64,000 nucleotides of DNA. Source: UBA7957 sp965222695. Lineage in GTDB: Bacteria > Pseudomonadota > Gammaproteobacteria > Granulosicoccales > Granulosicoccaceae. Positions 1-8,565 of the stretch are shown here, piece after piece. Position numbers and translations under genes: made by a program. Under the pieces are notes generated by a model, which worked only from the letters and a program-made list of their open reading frames with translations, was not told the DNA's origin and made no database searches. The stretch lies in contig OZ244967.1 in assembly GCA_965222695.1 (NCBI GenBank), forward strand, positions 4,836,001-4,900,000. Direction: 5' to 3'. How positions within the stretch are numbered: position 1 is the first letter of the stretch; each line of letters begins with the position of its first letter.

Positions 1-579
1 ATCTGTGCCTCCTGTCATGCAACCGGCGTGGCCGAAGCACCCAAACTGGAAGATGAGGCTGAATGGGCCAAGCGTGCCGAGGCAGGAGTGGATGCGCTCG
101 TCGCGACGGTCATCTCCGGAAAGGGCGCTATGCCTCCGAATGGCGGATCGGCCTATAGCGAAGAAGAAATCAAGTCAGTGGTTCAATTGATGTTAGGGCA
201 GGATTCCGGGGCTTCAGGCGAAGCTGCGGCCGAGGCTCCGGCGCAAGAGGCTGAATCCACCGATGCGGGGGCAGAAGAACAAAGCGATTCTGCCGAATCG
301 GGTGAAGCCGCGGCGGCTCCTGCAGCCGCTGAAGGCGGCGGAGTTCCTGCGCAGGTCAAAACAGCGGTCGATACCATTTGCGCCGCCTGTCATATCGCAG
401 GTGTTGCCGAGGCACCGAAATTCGGTGATAAGGAAGCCTGGGACAAACGAGCCGAAGCGGGTCTCGATGCGATGGTTGCGACGGTGATCTCGGGTAAGGG
501 CACCATGCCTCCAAAGGGCGGTACTCAGCTCAGCGACACCGAATTGAAGCAGGCCGTTGAATATATTCTCAGCAAATAG
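1..579 (+). CDS. Tandem cytochrome c5-type protein, 5' end missing
   Basis: The reading frame is open from the first base, so the gene starts upstream of the window. Two class I heme c modules are visible. The first has CASCH at bases 4-18 and the distal ligand context GKGAMPP. The second has CAACH at bases 379-393 and GKGTMPP. Each module ends in a helix typical of cytochrome c5. They are joined by a low-complexity Ala/Glu linker of about 60 residues. The protein should be a periplasmic electron carrier with at least two hemes; a signal peptide, if present, lies outside the window. Near-identity of the modules around KRAEAG-DA-VATVISGKG indicates internal duplication. The specific redox partner cannot be told from this sequence. 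Confidence 0.9.
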   Translation: MCASCHATGVAEAPKLEDEAEWAKRAEAGVDALVATVISGKGAMPPNGGSAYSEEEIKSVVQLMLGQDSGASGEAAAEAPAQEAESTDAGAEEQSDSAESGEAAAAPAAAEGGGVPAQVKTAVDTICAACHIAGVAEAPKFGDKEAWDKRAEAGLDAMVATVISGKGTMPPKGGTQLSDTELKQAVEYILSK

Positions 580-715
580 CACAGGTCGAAATGCGCCGGC
601 AGGTTTGCGGCGTTCTTTCGATCAGATCCACCACGGAATCCTGTTGTCCTGATTTCCTTTTTGATCGCCGCCGGCGCCATAAGCGAAGTATGGCGATTTT
701 GAGTGGACAGTCTAT

Positions 716-736
716 CCCGCCAGCCGTAATGGCGGG
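716..736. terminator. Hairpin in the cytochrome/antiporter gap
   Basis: A 7-bp stem (CCCGCCA/TGGCGGG) with a 7-nt loop lies between two convergent genes. No long T-run follows on either strand, so rho-independent termination is only possible. The position between convergent stop codons is the main support. Confidence 0.3.
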
Positions 737-743
737 GGCAGGA

Positions 744-1913
744 TCAGTCACGACGTAATTTGTCATTTATCGCAATAGGCGTTGGGTAGACCATTACGAT
801 CCAATAAGTGCTGACGATAAAGGAGACAATGGTTGCCGTTTGAATGAGCGCGTTGGCTCGCTGCGAAATAATCCCTGAGCCTACAGCGACAACGGCGATC
901 AGAAGTGAAAATTCACTGATTTGTCCCAACCTGACACCGATTTCTCCGGCAAGCTTTTCTTTTTCCTTTTCCCGCTTTAGAAGCAATCGGAAAATCTGCG
1001 GCTTGATGATAATTGCGGCGCCCGCCAATATCAGCCCCGGTAATAATACACCTTGCAACATGGAGACATCATATCCCGCTCCCAACGCGAAAAAGAACAT
1101 GATCAGAAAAAAATCACGTAGCGGTTTCAGGCTTTCAGCGATAAACCGGGCTATGGGGTTGGTGGCAAGTGTGACACCGGCGATAAACGCGCCGATTTCG
1201 TGTGATAAGCCGATCAGCTGGCCGAGCTCCGCTATGCCCAGGCACCATCCGATAGCAAGCAGAAAAACGTATTCTTTGATCTGATCGAATCGGGCAAACA
1301 GTCTGAATAACACGAATTTGGAAAAGTAATAGGATCCGGCAGCGATCAAGGGCAGTCCGATCAGAATATTGATGGTTTCGAGCAAAAGGTTTCCCTGGCT
1401 TCCCAGTCCTTGAATCAACAACATGAGTACCACTGCCAGCATATCCTGTAACAGCAAAATGCTGACGATAATTTCGCCCATGTGCTGATGGTGTAATGCA
1501 CTGGTCGGCAATAGCTTCAATCCCACAATCGTGCTTGAGAACATCATGATGGCGCCTATAATCAGGCTGTCGGGCCAATCGAAACCGAAAATCAGCGCTA
1601 TCACTAGCCCAATCAGTGTAAAAATGACGCAACTCGCACTGGTTACTACCGTTGCTTCGCGAAACAGATGCTGCAGATCTCTCGGCTCAAGGTTCATGCC
1701 GAGCAGAAAGAGCAGGAATATAATGCCGACATCGGCGATTTCAGTGATGAGCTGCGCATCTGAGATCAGTTTGAGGCCCCACGGGCCGAGCAATACCCCC
1801 AGAGCTATATAGGCGATCAACAACGCCTGGCGGGTATATAACGCAACGGTGCTGATCACAGCCGCGCCGGTGAAAATCAAAAACATGGAAAAGACAAACG
1901 TGTGTTCCTGCAT
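744..1913 (-). CDS. CPA2-family cation:proton antiporter
   Basis: A 389-residue integral membrane protein with about a dozen hydrophobic segments, including IIFLLFLLGMNLEP and the IGAFIAGVTLA segment, which are typical of the Na+/H+ or K+/H+ exchanger domain of the CPA2 (KefB/Kef-like) family. It is predicted to exchange monovalent cations for protons across the inner membrane. The C-terminal TrkA-N nucleotide-binding domain of full KefB/KefC is absent, so it is a membrane-domain-only member. It is convergent with the cytochrome gene and divergent from the ArsR gene. Ion specificity cannot be assigned from sequence. Confidence 0.85.
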   Translation of the reverse strand: MQEHTFVFSMFLIFTGAAVISTVALYTRQALLIAYIALGVLLGPWGLKLISDAQLITEIADVGIIFLLFLLGMNLEPRDLQHLFREATVVTSASCVIFTLIGLVIALIFGFDWPDSLIIGAIMMFSSTIVGLKLLPTSALHHQHMGEIIVSILLLQDMLAVVLMLLIQGLGSQGNLLLETINILIGLPLIAAGSYYFSKFVLFRLFARFDQIKEYVFLLAIGWCLGIAELGQLIGLSHEIGAFIAGVTLATNPIARFIAESLKPLRDFFLIMFFFALGAGYDVSMLQGVLLPGLILAGAAIIIKPQIFRLLLKREKEKEKLAGEIGVRLGQISEFSLLIAVVAVGSGIISQRANALIQTATIVSFIVSTYWIVMVYPTPIAINDKLRRD

Positions 1914-2303
1914 TGAATCCGGGCCTTTTGAAATGAGTTATAGAATCTGCCGTTTGTGGAACTATTGCCCATTTTCCACAGATTTCATCAATAGCGGCAT
2001 TGCAGTGCAAAATACACCAATCCCAAGGGCAGGCCTTAGGTGGAAAAAAGCCATTCGTATATCATCAGCGAGTCTTAGTGTCAGTATCATGACTCCCGGG
2101 CAAGTCTCTGATTTTTTTTAATTTGTAGCATTGTGAGCTGAGTAAAATCAGTAGATAATCGAGTGAAGCGGGTTGTCTCTGCCCACAAGGGTAAATTCTG
2201 CTTCAAAGTATAGCTCGTGCGGGATATCACCGGGTAATTTTGCTGGATTCAACCATACTTAACTATTTATTATATTGAAGAATGCTAATATACTGATTTA
2301 TAG
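1914..2303. other. 390-bp divergent intergenic region
   Basis: This region lies between the start of the antiporter gene (minus) and the ArsR-family gene (plus), so it must carry both promoters. The 60 bases before the ArsR start are very AT-rich. A T-run sits near 2109-2120. No additional gene was seen. Confidence 0.6.
2271..2292. promoter_or_regulatory. Candidate operator of the ArsR-type repressor
   Basis: An AT-rich dyad (TATATT, 10-nt spacer, AATATA) ends 11 bases before the ATG of the ArsR-family gene, where autoregulatory operators of this family commonly lie. No second copy was seen to support it. Confidence 0.35.
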
Positions 2304-2657
2304 ATGAACTCAGAAAATTTCTTAAAGGCAAATACAATGATGTCAGAAACCCCGCAATTGATGACACAGGATGAAGACATCGAGCGTGCTTCGCGCTCTC
2401 TTAAGGCCATGTCACATCCCTTACGTTTAAAAATACTGTGTACTTTAGGCGATGAGGAAGTCAGCGTTCAGGATATAGTAGAAAACGTAGGAACCTCACA
2501 AAGCAATATTTCTCAGCACCTTGCAGTTTTACGGGATAAAGGTATTCTTGCATCCCGCAAAGATGCCAACCGGGTGTATTATCGGGTTGGCGACGCACGA
2601 ACTTTGCGCTTGATCGGGATGATGCAGGATGTTTTCTGTTCTCATCCGCATATATAG
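2304..2657 (+). CDS. ArsR-family repressor, SqrR/BigR-like persulfide sensor candidate
   Basis: A 117-residue winged-helix regulator. The core SHPLRLKILCTLGDEE, the recognition-helix segment TSQSNISQHLAVLRDKG and the wing with RVYYRV are typical of the ArsR family. Two cysteines, at about residues 46 and 112, are 66 residues apart. They lie in the second helix and the last helix, the same spacing and positions as the dithiol pair of SqrR and BigR, which sense reactive sulfur species by forming a tetrasulfide bridge. The metal-binding motif ELCVCDL of ArsR/SmtB is absent. The next gene encodes a rhodanese, which supports a sulfide/persulfide role. The sensor assignment is inferred; the family assignment is firm. 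A downstream in-frame ATG at 2337 is an alternative start. Confidence 0.85.
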   Translation: MNSENFLKANTMMSETPQLMTQDEDIERASRSLKAMSHPLRLKILCTLGDEEVSVQDIVENVGTSQSNISQHLAVLRDKGILASRKDANRVYYRVGDARTLRLIGMMQDVFCSHPHI

Positions 2658-2753
2658 AATCGAACAGAGATGTTCAATCGGCAACCTTTGAAGAACGGGC
2701 ACAGATAACCCTTGTTCCCGGCTACACGGCTGATTAACTGAATTTAAGAAAAT

Positions 2754-3179
2754 ATGTCACAGTTTATCGAATTTGTTGGAAACAATGCCTTATTGTTTGT
2801 GGCTCTTGCGGTCGTTCTTGGAATGATTGCCTACATTGAATTTCAGCGTCTGTTTTCCGGAACAGCACAATTGTCTGTTCCTGATGCTATTCGTATGCAG
2901 AATGACAAAAGTGCGGTATTCATCGACGTTCGTGAAGTCAACGAATATAAAAACGGCCATATTATCGATGCAAAAAATCATCCCCTGAGCAGTTTCGATA
3001 AAAATCTTTCTCAATTGGACAGACACAAAAATGATCCGGTCATTGTCTATTGCGCGACAGGATCGCGTTCATACCGGGCTTGCTCAAAGTTACGGAAAAA
3101 AGAATTCGAATCGGTATTCAATCTTGCTGGCGGTCTGTCGGCCTGGGAAAAAGCCAGTCTTCCCCTAGTCAGTAAATAG
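2754..3179 (+). CDS. Membrane-anchored rhodanese-like sulfurtransferase
   Basis: 141 residues. An N-terminal membrane segment (about residues 11-28, NALLFVALAVVLGMIAY) is followed by one rhodanese domain. The active-site loop YCATGSRS contains the catalytic cysteine, and the domain has the usual VFIDVRE and HI..A.N/HPL motifs. It should carry persulfide sulfur at the inner membrane, as in YibN-type proteins found next to secB. It lies 96 bp after the SqrR-like repressor and 111 bp before secB. A separate promoter cannot be excluded. Confidence 0.88.
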   Translation: MSQFIEFVGNNALLFVALAVVLGMIAYIEFQRLFSGTAQLSVPDAIRMQNDKSAVFIDVREVNEYKNGHIIDAKNHPLSSFDKNLSQLDRHKNDPVIVYCATGSRSYRACSKLRKKEFESVFNLAGGLSAWEKASLPLVSK

Positions 3180-3290
3180 TTGATTTAATTGCAGGCCAAA
3201 TCCATGTTCAGGCTGAGAGCCGATACCCTTGTCAATCAGGATAATTAACAACTACGTTTCCATCTTCCCATCCAATCAGTGAGCCAAAAA

Positions 3291-3782
3291 ATGGCAGAAG
3301 AACAAAAGGCGACATCGGAAGCCGATGCGCAACAAAATTTTCGTATTCAAAAGGTCTATGTAAAAGATGTTTCCTTTGAATCACCTAATACGCCGGGGTT
3401 GTTTCTCGAACAGTCTGACTGGTCGCCGACGGTAAATCTGCAGCTGAACTCGGAAAGCCGTGTTGTCGGAAACGATCTCTATGAAACCGTATTGACCGTC
3501 ACTGTCACTGTGAAGTCTGGGGAAAAAACGGCCTATTTGGTGGAGGTCAAGCAGGCCGGCCTGTTCGTGGTGAAAGGATTTGATGAAACTAACCGTGGGG
3601 GTTTGCTCGGCAGTTACTGCCCTAACATCCTCTTTCCTTTCGCCCGCGAAGTGGTCGCTGATCTGGTCGTCAAGGGGGGTTATCCACAATTGTTATTGGA
3701 GCCGATTAATTTCGATGCGCTCTATGCCCAGCATATGCAGCAAAGCAAGCAAAATGCCCCCGCTACTGACACCACTCAATAA
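3291..3782 (+). CDS. secB: Protein-export chaperone SecB
   Basis: 163 residues from the ATG at 3291; a GTG four codons earlier (3279) is an alternative, and neither has a clear ribosome-binding site. The protein shows the SecB signature: IQKVYVKDVSFESPN near the N-terminus, GSYCPNILFPFARE in the middle and INFDALY near the end. SecB is a cytosolic tetramer that keeps preproteins unfolded and hands them to SecA. The order rhodanese-secB-gpsA matches the usual gammaproteobacterial neighbourhood, but no glutaredoxin gene lies between rhodanese and secB. Confidence 0.96.
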   Translation: MAEEQKATSEADAQQNFRIQKVYVKDVSFESPNTPGLFLEQSDWSPTVNLQLNSESRVVGNDLYETVLTVTVTVKSGEKTAYLVEVKQAGLFVVKGFDETNRGGLLGSYCPNILFPFAREVVADLVVKGGYPQLLLEPINFDALYAQHMQQSKQNAPATDTTQ

Positions 3783-3817
3783 AGCAAAACATTTTCCTAT
3801 CCGCGACAAATATTGAC

Positions 3818-4822
3818 ATGTCAGGAAAATCTTCATTTGTGGTGTTGGGTGCAGGTTCTTGGGGAACGGCGCTTGCCTGCTTGCTCGCCCGCGCTGGTCA
3901 TCGAACCGCATTATGGGGGCGAGACAGCGAGGCAATGCAACAAATGCATGCAACTCGCGAAAACAAGCGGTATTTGCCCGGTTTAAGATTGCCGGATTCA
4001 CTGGTGTGTACGGCGGATCTGCAACCTGCGCTCTCGATGGGCAAAGTGATTCTGTTAGCAACGCCAACCAAGGCATTCGGCAGCACTGTCGAAATGCTGA
4101 AACCGGATTTACAAAGCGGACAAATTCTGGTCTGGGCGTGTAAAGGTCTGGAATCCGGCAGTGGTCGACTGCTGCATGAAATATTGCAAGAACGACTACC
4201 CGACGTCAATTCGGCGATAGTGTCCGGCCCCTCGTTTGCAACGGAGTTAGCACAGAATCTTCCTACCGCAATTACCGTGGCTTCTTTCGATCAAGACACC
4301 GCGGAAAAACTGGCTCACGATTTACACGGCGACAATTTCCGGGCTTACAGTTCGCAGGACGTTGTCGGTGTCGAAATCGGTGGCGCATTGAAAAACGTTT
4401 ACGCGATTGCCGCCGGGATTTCCGATGGACTTGGTTTCGGCGCCAATTCCCGGGCTGCACTGATCACCCGGGGATTGGCCGAACTCATGAGATTGGGTGT
4501 GGCCATGGGGGCGCGCCCCGAGACCATGATGGGTTTATCCGGAATGGGTGATCTGGTACTGACCTGTACGGATGATCAATCACGCAATCGCAGATTTGGC
4601 TTATCTGTGGCAAAAGGATACAGCGTTGATCAAGCGCTAAAAGAAATTTCGCAGGTCGTTGAAGGTGTCAGGACGACACAAGACGCCCGTTTGCTCGCCG
4701 ATAAGTACCAGGTTGAAATGCCGATAGTGGATCAGGTTTATAATGTCCTTTACCACACAAAATCGCCCATAGAAGCCGTACAGGATCTGTTGTCACGTTC
4801 ACCAAAACAGGAGATACGATAG
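3818..4822 (+). CDS. gpsA: Glycerol-3-phosphate dehydrogenase [NAD(P)+]
   Basis: 334 residues, the normal length. The N-terminal dinucleotide-binding motif is VVLGAGSWGTALA, and the catalytic-lysine region GGALKNVYAIAAG and the GLSGMGDLVLTCT segment are present. The enzyme reduces dihydroxyacetone phosphate to sn-glycerol 3-phosphate for phospholipid synthesis in the cytosol. It starts 35 bp after secB, so co-transcription is likely. Its TAG stop codon overlaps the left end of a large inverted repeat. Confidence 0.97.
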   Translation: MSGKSSFVVLGAGSWGTALACLLARAGHRTALWGRDSEAMQQMHATRENKRYLPGLRLPDSLVCTADLQPALSMGKVILLATPTKAFGSTVEMLKPDLQSGQILVWACKGLESGSGRLLHEILQERLPDVNSAIVSGPSFATELAQNLPTAITVASFDQDTAEKLAHDLHGDNFRAYSSQDVVGVEIGGALKNVYAIAAGISDGLGFGANSRAALITRGLAELMRLGVAMGARPETMMGLSGMGDLVLTCTDDQSRNRRFGLSVAKGYSVDQALKEISQVVEGVRTTQDARLLADKYQVEMPIVDQVYNVLYHTKSPIEAVQDLLSRSPKQEIR

Positions 4823-5107
4823 CTAGCGTACTGTAACACCCAAAAGGCACCTATAGAAAGTCAGTAAAACCGCGAGTGCAAGGCGCAGTGCGCGGGTAAA
4901 GGACACGGGTTTACTTCTATGGCCCTTGCCAAGGGCTGTAACACTGCCATCGCGGTTTTAATGACTTCCCCAAGGGCGAGCCGAGACAGGCCATCTGCGG
5001 TGTTGCGCCCTCTTGAGGTAGAGTGGCTACCCCGGCGAGGACGCGCCTGGCAGCTGACCTGTCTCGACTCGTCTATAGGTGCCTTTTGGGTGTTACAGTA
5101 CACTAGC
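4822..5107. repeat. 286-bp nested inverted-repeat element between gpsA and trmL
   Basis: The outer arms (4822-4856 and 5073-5107) are 35 bp long, with a perfect 29-bp core (4828-4856/5073-5101) and one mismatch beyond it. Inside lie three further dyads: an 11-bp perfect pair (TAAAACCGCGA at 4865-4875 and its complement at 4950-4960), a hairpin GCCCTTG-C-CAAGGGC (4922-4936), and a 13/14 pair (4977-4990/5058-5071). The whole could fold as a closed multi-branched RNA or cruciform. The arms overlap the stop codons of both convergent genes, so it may also terminate both. A MITE-like element or a structured RNA are both possible. No open frame of interest is inside. Confidence 0.85.
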
Positions 5108-5579
5108 GACGCTCGTTTTCAGTGCCAGTAAACCCGTTCTGCCTCCAGGCTTCAAACGCAATAATTGAGACAGCGTTTGCCAGGTTGATACTGCGACTTT
5201 GGACCAACATCGGAATACGAATTTTTTCAGTCTCGTTCATCTGAGAAAGTATATGGTCGGGCAATCCCCTGGTTTCCGGACCGAACAGGAATGTATCTCC
5301 CGGTTTGTATTTCGGCAGCGTGTAGCAGGTTTTAGCTTTCGTTGTACAGGCGAATATTCTGGGATCCGTCTGCGTAGCCAAAAATTCCGGATAACTTTTG
5401 TGTTCCGTAACCGCAGTAAACTCACGGTAGTCGAGTCCTGCTCGGCGTAGTTTTTTCTCCTCCAACCCAAATCCCAACGGATGAATCAAGTGAAGAACAA
5501 ACCCGGCATTTGCGCAAAGCCGGATCACATTGCCCGTATTTGGCGGTATTTCCGGTTGAAATAAAGCAATATTGAACAT
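5103..5579 (-). CDS. trmL: tRNA (cytidine(34)-2'-O)-methyltransferase TrmL
   Basis: 158 residues, a minimal SPOUT methyltransferase. The N-terminus MFNIALFQPEIPPNTGNVIR and the C-terminal knot motifs FLFGPETRGLP and IRIPM..RSINLANAVSI are characteristic of TrmL (YibK). It 2'-O-methylates the wobble nucleotide of certain tRNA-Leu species using SAM. It is convergent with gpsA, and its stop codon lies inside the right arm of the inverted repeat at 5073-5107. Confidence 0.96.
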   Translation of the reverse strand: MFNIALFQPEIPPNTGNVIRLCANAGFVLHLIHPLGFGLEEKKLRRAGLDYREFTAVTEHKSYPEFLATQTDPRIFACTTKAKTCYTLPKYKPGDTFLFGPETRGLPDHILSQMNETEKIRIPMLVQSRSINLANAVSIIAFEAWRQNGFTGTENERR

Positions 5580-5752
5580 TTTCTCAGCACTAAAATCATT
5601 GTTGTTTCGGAAATCTTAACTATATAGGAGGATACGGCGGTCATTTAACAGGATCAAAAAATTCAGTTTGAAGAGCTGCTTGCAAACACTTGTACGATAC
5701 GTTGCTACCCGACTGTTTGTTGAGGGTAGGTTCAGATAGTGACGAAATATTC

Positions 5753-6697
5753 ATGAATACAGACGATCTGCTGAATATAGCTTGCGATTTCGACGAAGTC
5801 GACTACTGCCGTTTCTTCTCACTGCTGGAATCGCCGTTTTGTCAGCAGTTTGATTGCAGCAAATTTTATCAGGGAGCGAACAGAATATCTGCGGTGGAGG
5901 ACATTCTATTGCGGATTGAGGCCGATGAACCCTTTGTCTATGTTAAGTCCGAACCAGGTCAGGGTAAGACTGCGTTGTGCAGGATGGTAGAACAGCAATT
6001 AGCAGAAGGTCTGTGCCTCTACGCCAATTGTTCCGGAAGGACTCATCGTTTTTCCGTTGAAAAACAACTTTCCGGAGGACTCTTGCTGGATGCAGATACA
6101 ACATCGGATGCTTTACAAATTGAAGAAGCTATTTCCGGTTTACTCAAATTACATGGCCGACTGGTAATTTTGCTGGAGGGGATAGTTTGTATTAACAGCG
6201 AACAACTGGCCTGGCTTTGCAAGCTGAGCTCTATAGCGCAGGATTTGAACAAACCACTGAGTATTGTATTTTTCTTTTCCCAGTCCGAACAGGAAGTGTT
6301 GCAGGCAAGTGGATTTAATACTGAGTACCGGCAGATAGAATTGGACAATCTGACCGAGTACGAGGTCTACGAATACCTCAATAACCATATGCAATTGTGT
6401 GGTCATGATCGCTCAGAATCTTTCCCGCGAAAAACATCACAGATCATGGCCGCAGGTTCCATGGGAAATTTTGCTAAGCTGGTCACTATGGCCGATAGTA
6501 CGCTGCGCCATTCGTATCGCAGACGTGAAAAAATACCTTCCATCGGAGACGTGCCTGTAGTAATTAATCAAAACCCATCCCCCAAAAAAGAAAGCCGGGG
6601 CGATGCCGTTCTCACAGCTAAAGACACGGTGTTAATGGGTGCGCTCAGTGGATGTATTATCCTGGTTTTCTTCTGGGGCATTTTCGGTTCGGTATAA
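5753..6697 (+). CDS. ExeA/MshM-like AAA ATPase with C-terminal membrane anchor
   Basis: About 314 residues from the ATG at 5753; an in-frame TTG at 5690 would add 21 residues. It follows the ExeA/GspA/MshM pattern: the opening FFSLLESPFCQQFD is a degraded form of the usual F.L...PF, followed by a P-loop EPGQGKTALC. The loop's first glycine is serine. The Walker B region reads LVILLEGI where family members have an Asp-Glu pair, so the aspartate is missing and ATP hydrolysis may be weak. A single membrane segment (MGALSGCIILVFFWGIFG) ends the protein; relatives often continue into a peptidoglycan-binding domain, absent here. It is the first gene of the MSHA-like locus and would act at the inner membrane, helping secretin or pilus assembly. 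Confidence 0.75.
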   Translation: MNTDDLLNIACDFDEVDYCRFFSLLESPFCQQFDCSKFYQGANRISAVEDILLRIEADEPFVYVKSEPGQGKTALCRMVEQQLAEGLCLYANCSGRTHRFSVEKQLSGGLLLDADTTSDALQIEEAISGLLKLHGRLVILLEGIVCINSEQLAWLCKLSSIAQDLNKPLSIVFFFSQSEQEVLQASGFNTEYRQIELDNLTEYEVYEYLNNHMQLCGHDRSESFPRKTSQIMAAGSMGNFAKLVTMADSTLRHSYRRREKIPSIGDVPVVINQNPSPKKESRGDAVLTAKDTVLMGALSGCIILVFFWGIFGSV

Positions 6698-6718
6698 TAT
6701 TCACGTAGAAGTACATTT

Positions 6719-6734
6719 TGTGAACCCGGTCACA
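6719..6734. promoter_or_regulatory. CRP/Vfr-type binding site
   Basis: The sequence TGTGA-ACCCGG-TCACA matches the CRP consensus TGTGAN6TCACA exactly, in an AT-rich flank, 75 bp before the secretin gene. A further inverted copy of the outer half (TTGTGAACC 6718-6726, GGTTCACAA 6752-6760) follows. Binding by a CRP-family protein is inferred. Confidence 0.6.
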
Positions 6735-6808
6735 TTATATAAATGTTAACTGGTTCACAATAGGTTTCGCCTTTCATTCAGGCGTGGCCGGAAACAACAA
6801 CTCACGGA

Positions 6809-8467
6809 ATGAGGATGCTGAAAAGAAAATGGAAGGACCGCTTTACCTGTAGCGGCAATATGGCAATTCTCTATGTGGTCTTGTTCGTTTTGCCGGCCTG
6901 CGCGGCTAATTCTCCCAAATCAATAGATATCGGGTCGGAAGTTCTCGAATCCGATCTCACAGACCTCGCCAAAAAGCATTTCGTCACACAAACGAAAATT
7001 CCCGAAGAGGAACCGTCTTCAACAATCCCGGCTTCAAAGAAAGCAAGCGACTATCCTCTATTTTCGGTTTCACTGTCAGATGTACCGGTCAAAGAGTTTA
7101 TCGGTGCTCTGGCAAAAGATGCGGATCTGGAACTGGTGATCAGCGGTACCCTTTCAGGAAAAGTCAGCCTTGTAATGAACAACCGCCCCTTGCGATTTAT
7201 ACTCGACAGCATCGCCGAGCAACTGCCGCTTCGATATGTACTGCACGACTCTTACCTGCAAGTCTTTGAGGATCGTGCTTACATCCAGACTTATCAGGTG
7301 GATTATCTGAATATCTCGCGGACCTCTGCCAGTGATATCGATCTATCGACCCAGATAGATTCCATCAGCCTCAGTTCGGACGGAAATGAATCTTCATCGG
7401 CGGGTGGCAATAATTCAAAAGCAAGCATAAAAAATCATACTGAAAATCAATTCTGGGAGAGTCTGAAAAACAACCTGCTTGCACTGATCGGCGAGCCCAT
7501 GGAACAACAGCAAGACGCGCCGTCGTCGATCATTATAAATCGTGAGACCGGTGTGGTCATAGTCAGGGCCAGATACCGGATTCAGCAGGAAGTTGCTCGG
7601 TTTCTCGATCAAGTCGTCAGCAGCGCACAAAAGCAGGTATTGATCGAAGCGTTAGTAGTTGAGATTAATTTAAGAGAGGAATTTCAGGCCGGTGTCGACT
7701 GGAGAGTAGTTTCAAACGGCTCCGGGTCGTCAAACTTTGTGCAGAATTTCTCAGCCAGCCCGGTAGTGACTCGCGAGTCCATCAGTGAAATCGCATCTCC
7801 TTCTGCGATACTCAGCGTATTTAAAAACAGCGTCAGCGGTACCGATATTACAGCAACTCTGTCTCTGTTGGAAAAGTTCGGAGATGTTAAAATTTTATCC
7901 AGTCCCAAGATTAATGCCCTCAATAACCAGGCGGCCGTTTTAAAGGTTGTGGATAACAGGGTGTATTTTTCTATCGGCGTGCAACGTGTGACCACCAACG
8001 AAACACTGGAAAAACTCACCACAACATCCGAAATACGAACTGTCCCCATCGGCTTGGTCATGAACGTGATTCCCTATATTGGCCAGGGTGGTGAAATAAT
8101 TTTAAATGTGCGGCCAACTATTTCAAGAATCCTGGGTTTTGTGACAGACCCTAATCCGGATCTGGCGGCGATCGGAATGCGAAATCTGGTGCCCGAGATT
8201 CAAGTCAGGGAGATGGAATCCATTCTGCGTGTAAAAAACGGAGGATTGGTTATTATCGGAGGGTTAATGCAGGAGCGGGTCAACAATCAATTGATCGGTA
8301 TTCCTGTGCTTTCCCGGATTCCCCTTTTGGGCAGGCTGTTTCAATACCAAGAGGAGAAAAAAGAGAAAACCGAGCTATTGGTATTCTTGCGGCCGGTGAT
8401 TATTGAAGATGGTTCAATATCATCCAGGGCGTGTCATCAATTACTCAATACATCCTGTTATGACTGA
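6809..8467 (+). CDS. mshL: Lipoprotein secretin, MshL/PilQ-type outer-membrane pore
   Basis: 552 residues. An N-terminal hydrophobic stretch ends in a lipobox LPAC with Cys31, so the protein is probably a lipoprotein. A short STN-type domain (about residues 90-155, PVKEFIGALAKDADLEL) and N-domains lead to the secretin core, with VLIEALVVEINL, VKILSSPKINALNNQ and the C-terminal GGLVIIGGLMQE...IPVLSRIPLLGRLF signature. It should form the multimeric gated channel through which a pilus or substrate crosses the outer membrane. Length, lipobox and neighbours fit the MSHA protein MshL better than PilQ or GspD. A Ser/Asn-rich linker (about residues 190-215) is present. Confidence 0.92.
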   Translation: MRMLKRKWKDRFTCSGNMAILYVVLFVLPACAANSPKSIDIGSEVLESDLTDLAKKHFVTQTKIPEEEPSSTIPASKKASDYPLFSVSLSDVPVKEFIGALAKDADLELVISGTLSGKVSLVMNNRPLRFILDSIAEQLPLRYVLHDSYLQVFEDRAYIQTYQVDYLNISRTSASDIDLSTQIDSISLSSDGNESSSAGGNNSKASIKNHTENQFWESLKNNLLALIGEPMEQQQDAPSSIIINRETGVVIVRARYRIQQEVARFLDQVVSSAQKQVLIEALVVEINLREEFQAGVDWRVVSNGSGSSNFVQNFSASPVVTRESISEIASPSAILSVFKNSVSGTDITATLSLLEKFGDVKILSSPKINALNNQAAVLKVVDNRVYFSIGVQRVTTNETLEKLTTTSEIRTVPIGLVMNVIPYIGQGGEIILNVRPTISRILGFVTDPNPDLAAIGMRNLVPEIQVREMESILRVKNGGLVIIGGLMQERVNNQLIGIPVLSRIPLLGRLFQYQEEKKEKTELLVFLRPVIIEDGSISSRACHQLLNTSCYD

Positions 8468-8565
8468 ACATTTGCCAGCCATGGCGCTTTGCGGTCCGAA
8501 GCGGCTGGCTCAGTTGCCAGGGAATTTACACAATAAAAAGTCGTTGTTGAATACAAGGAGAAATC

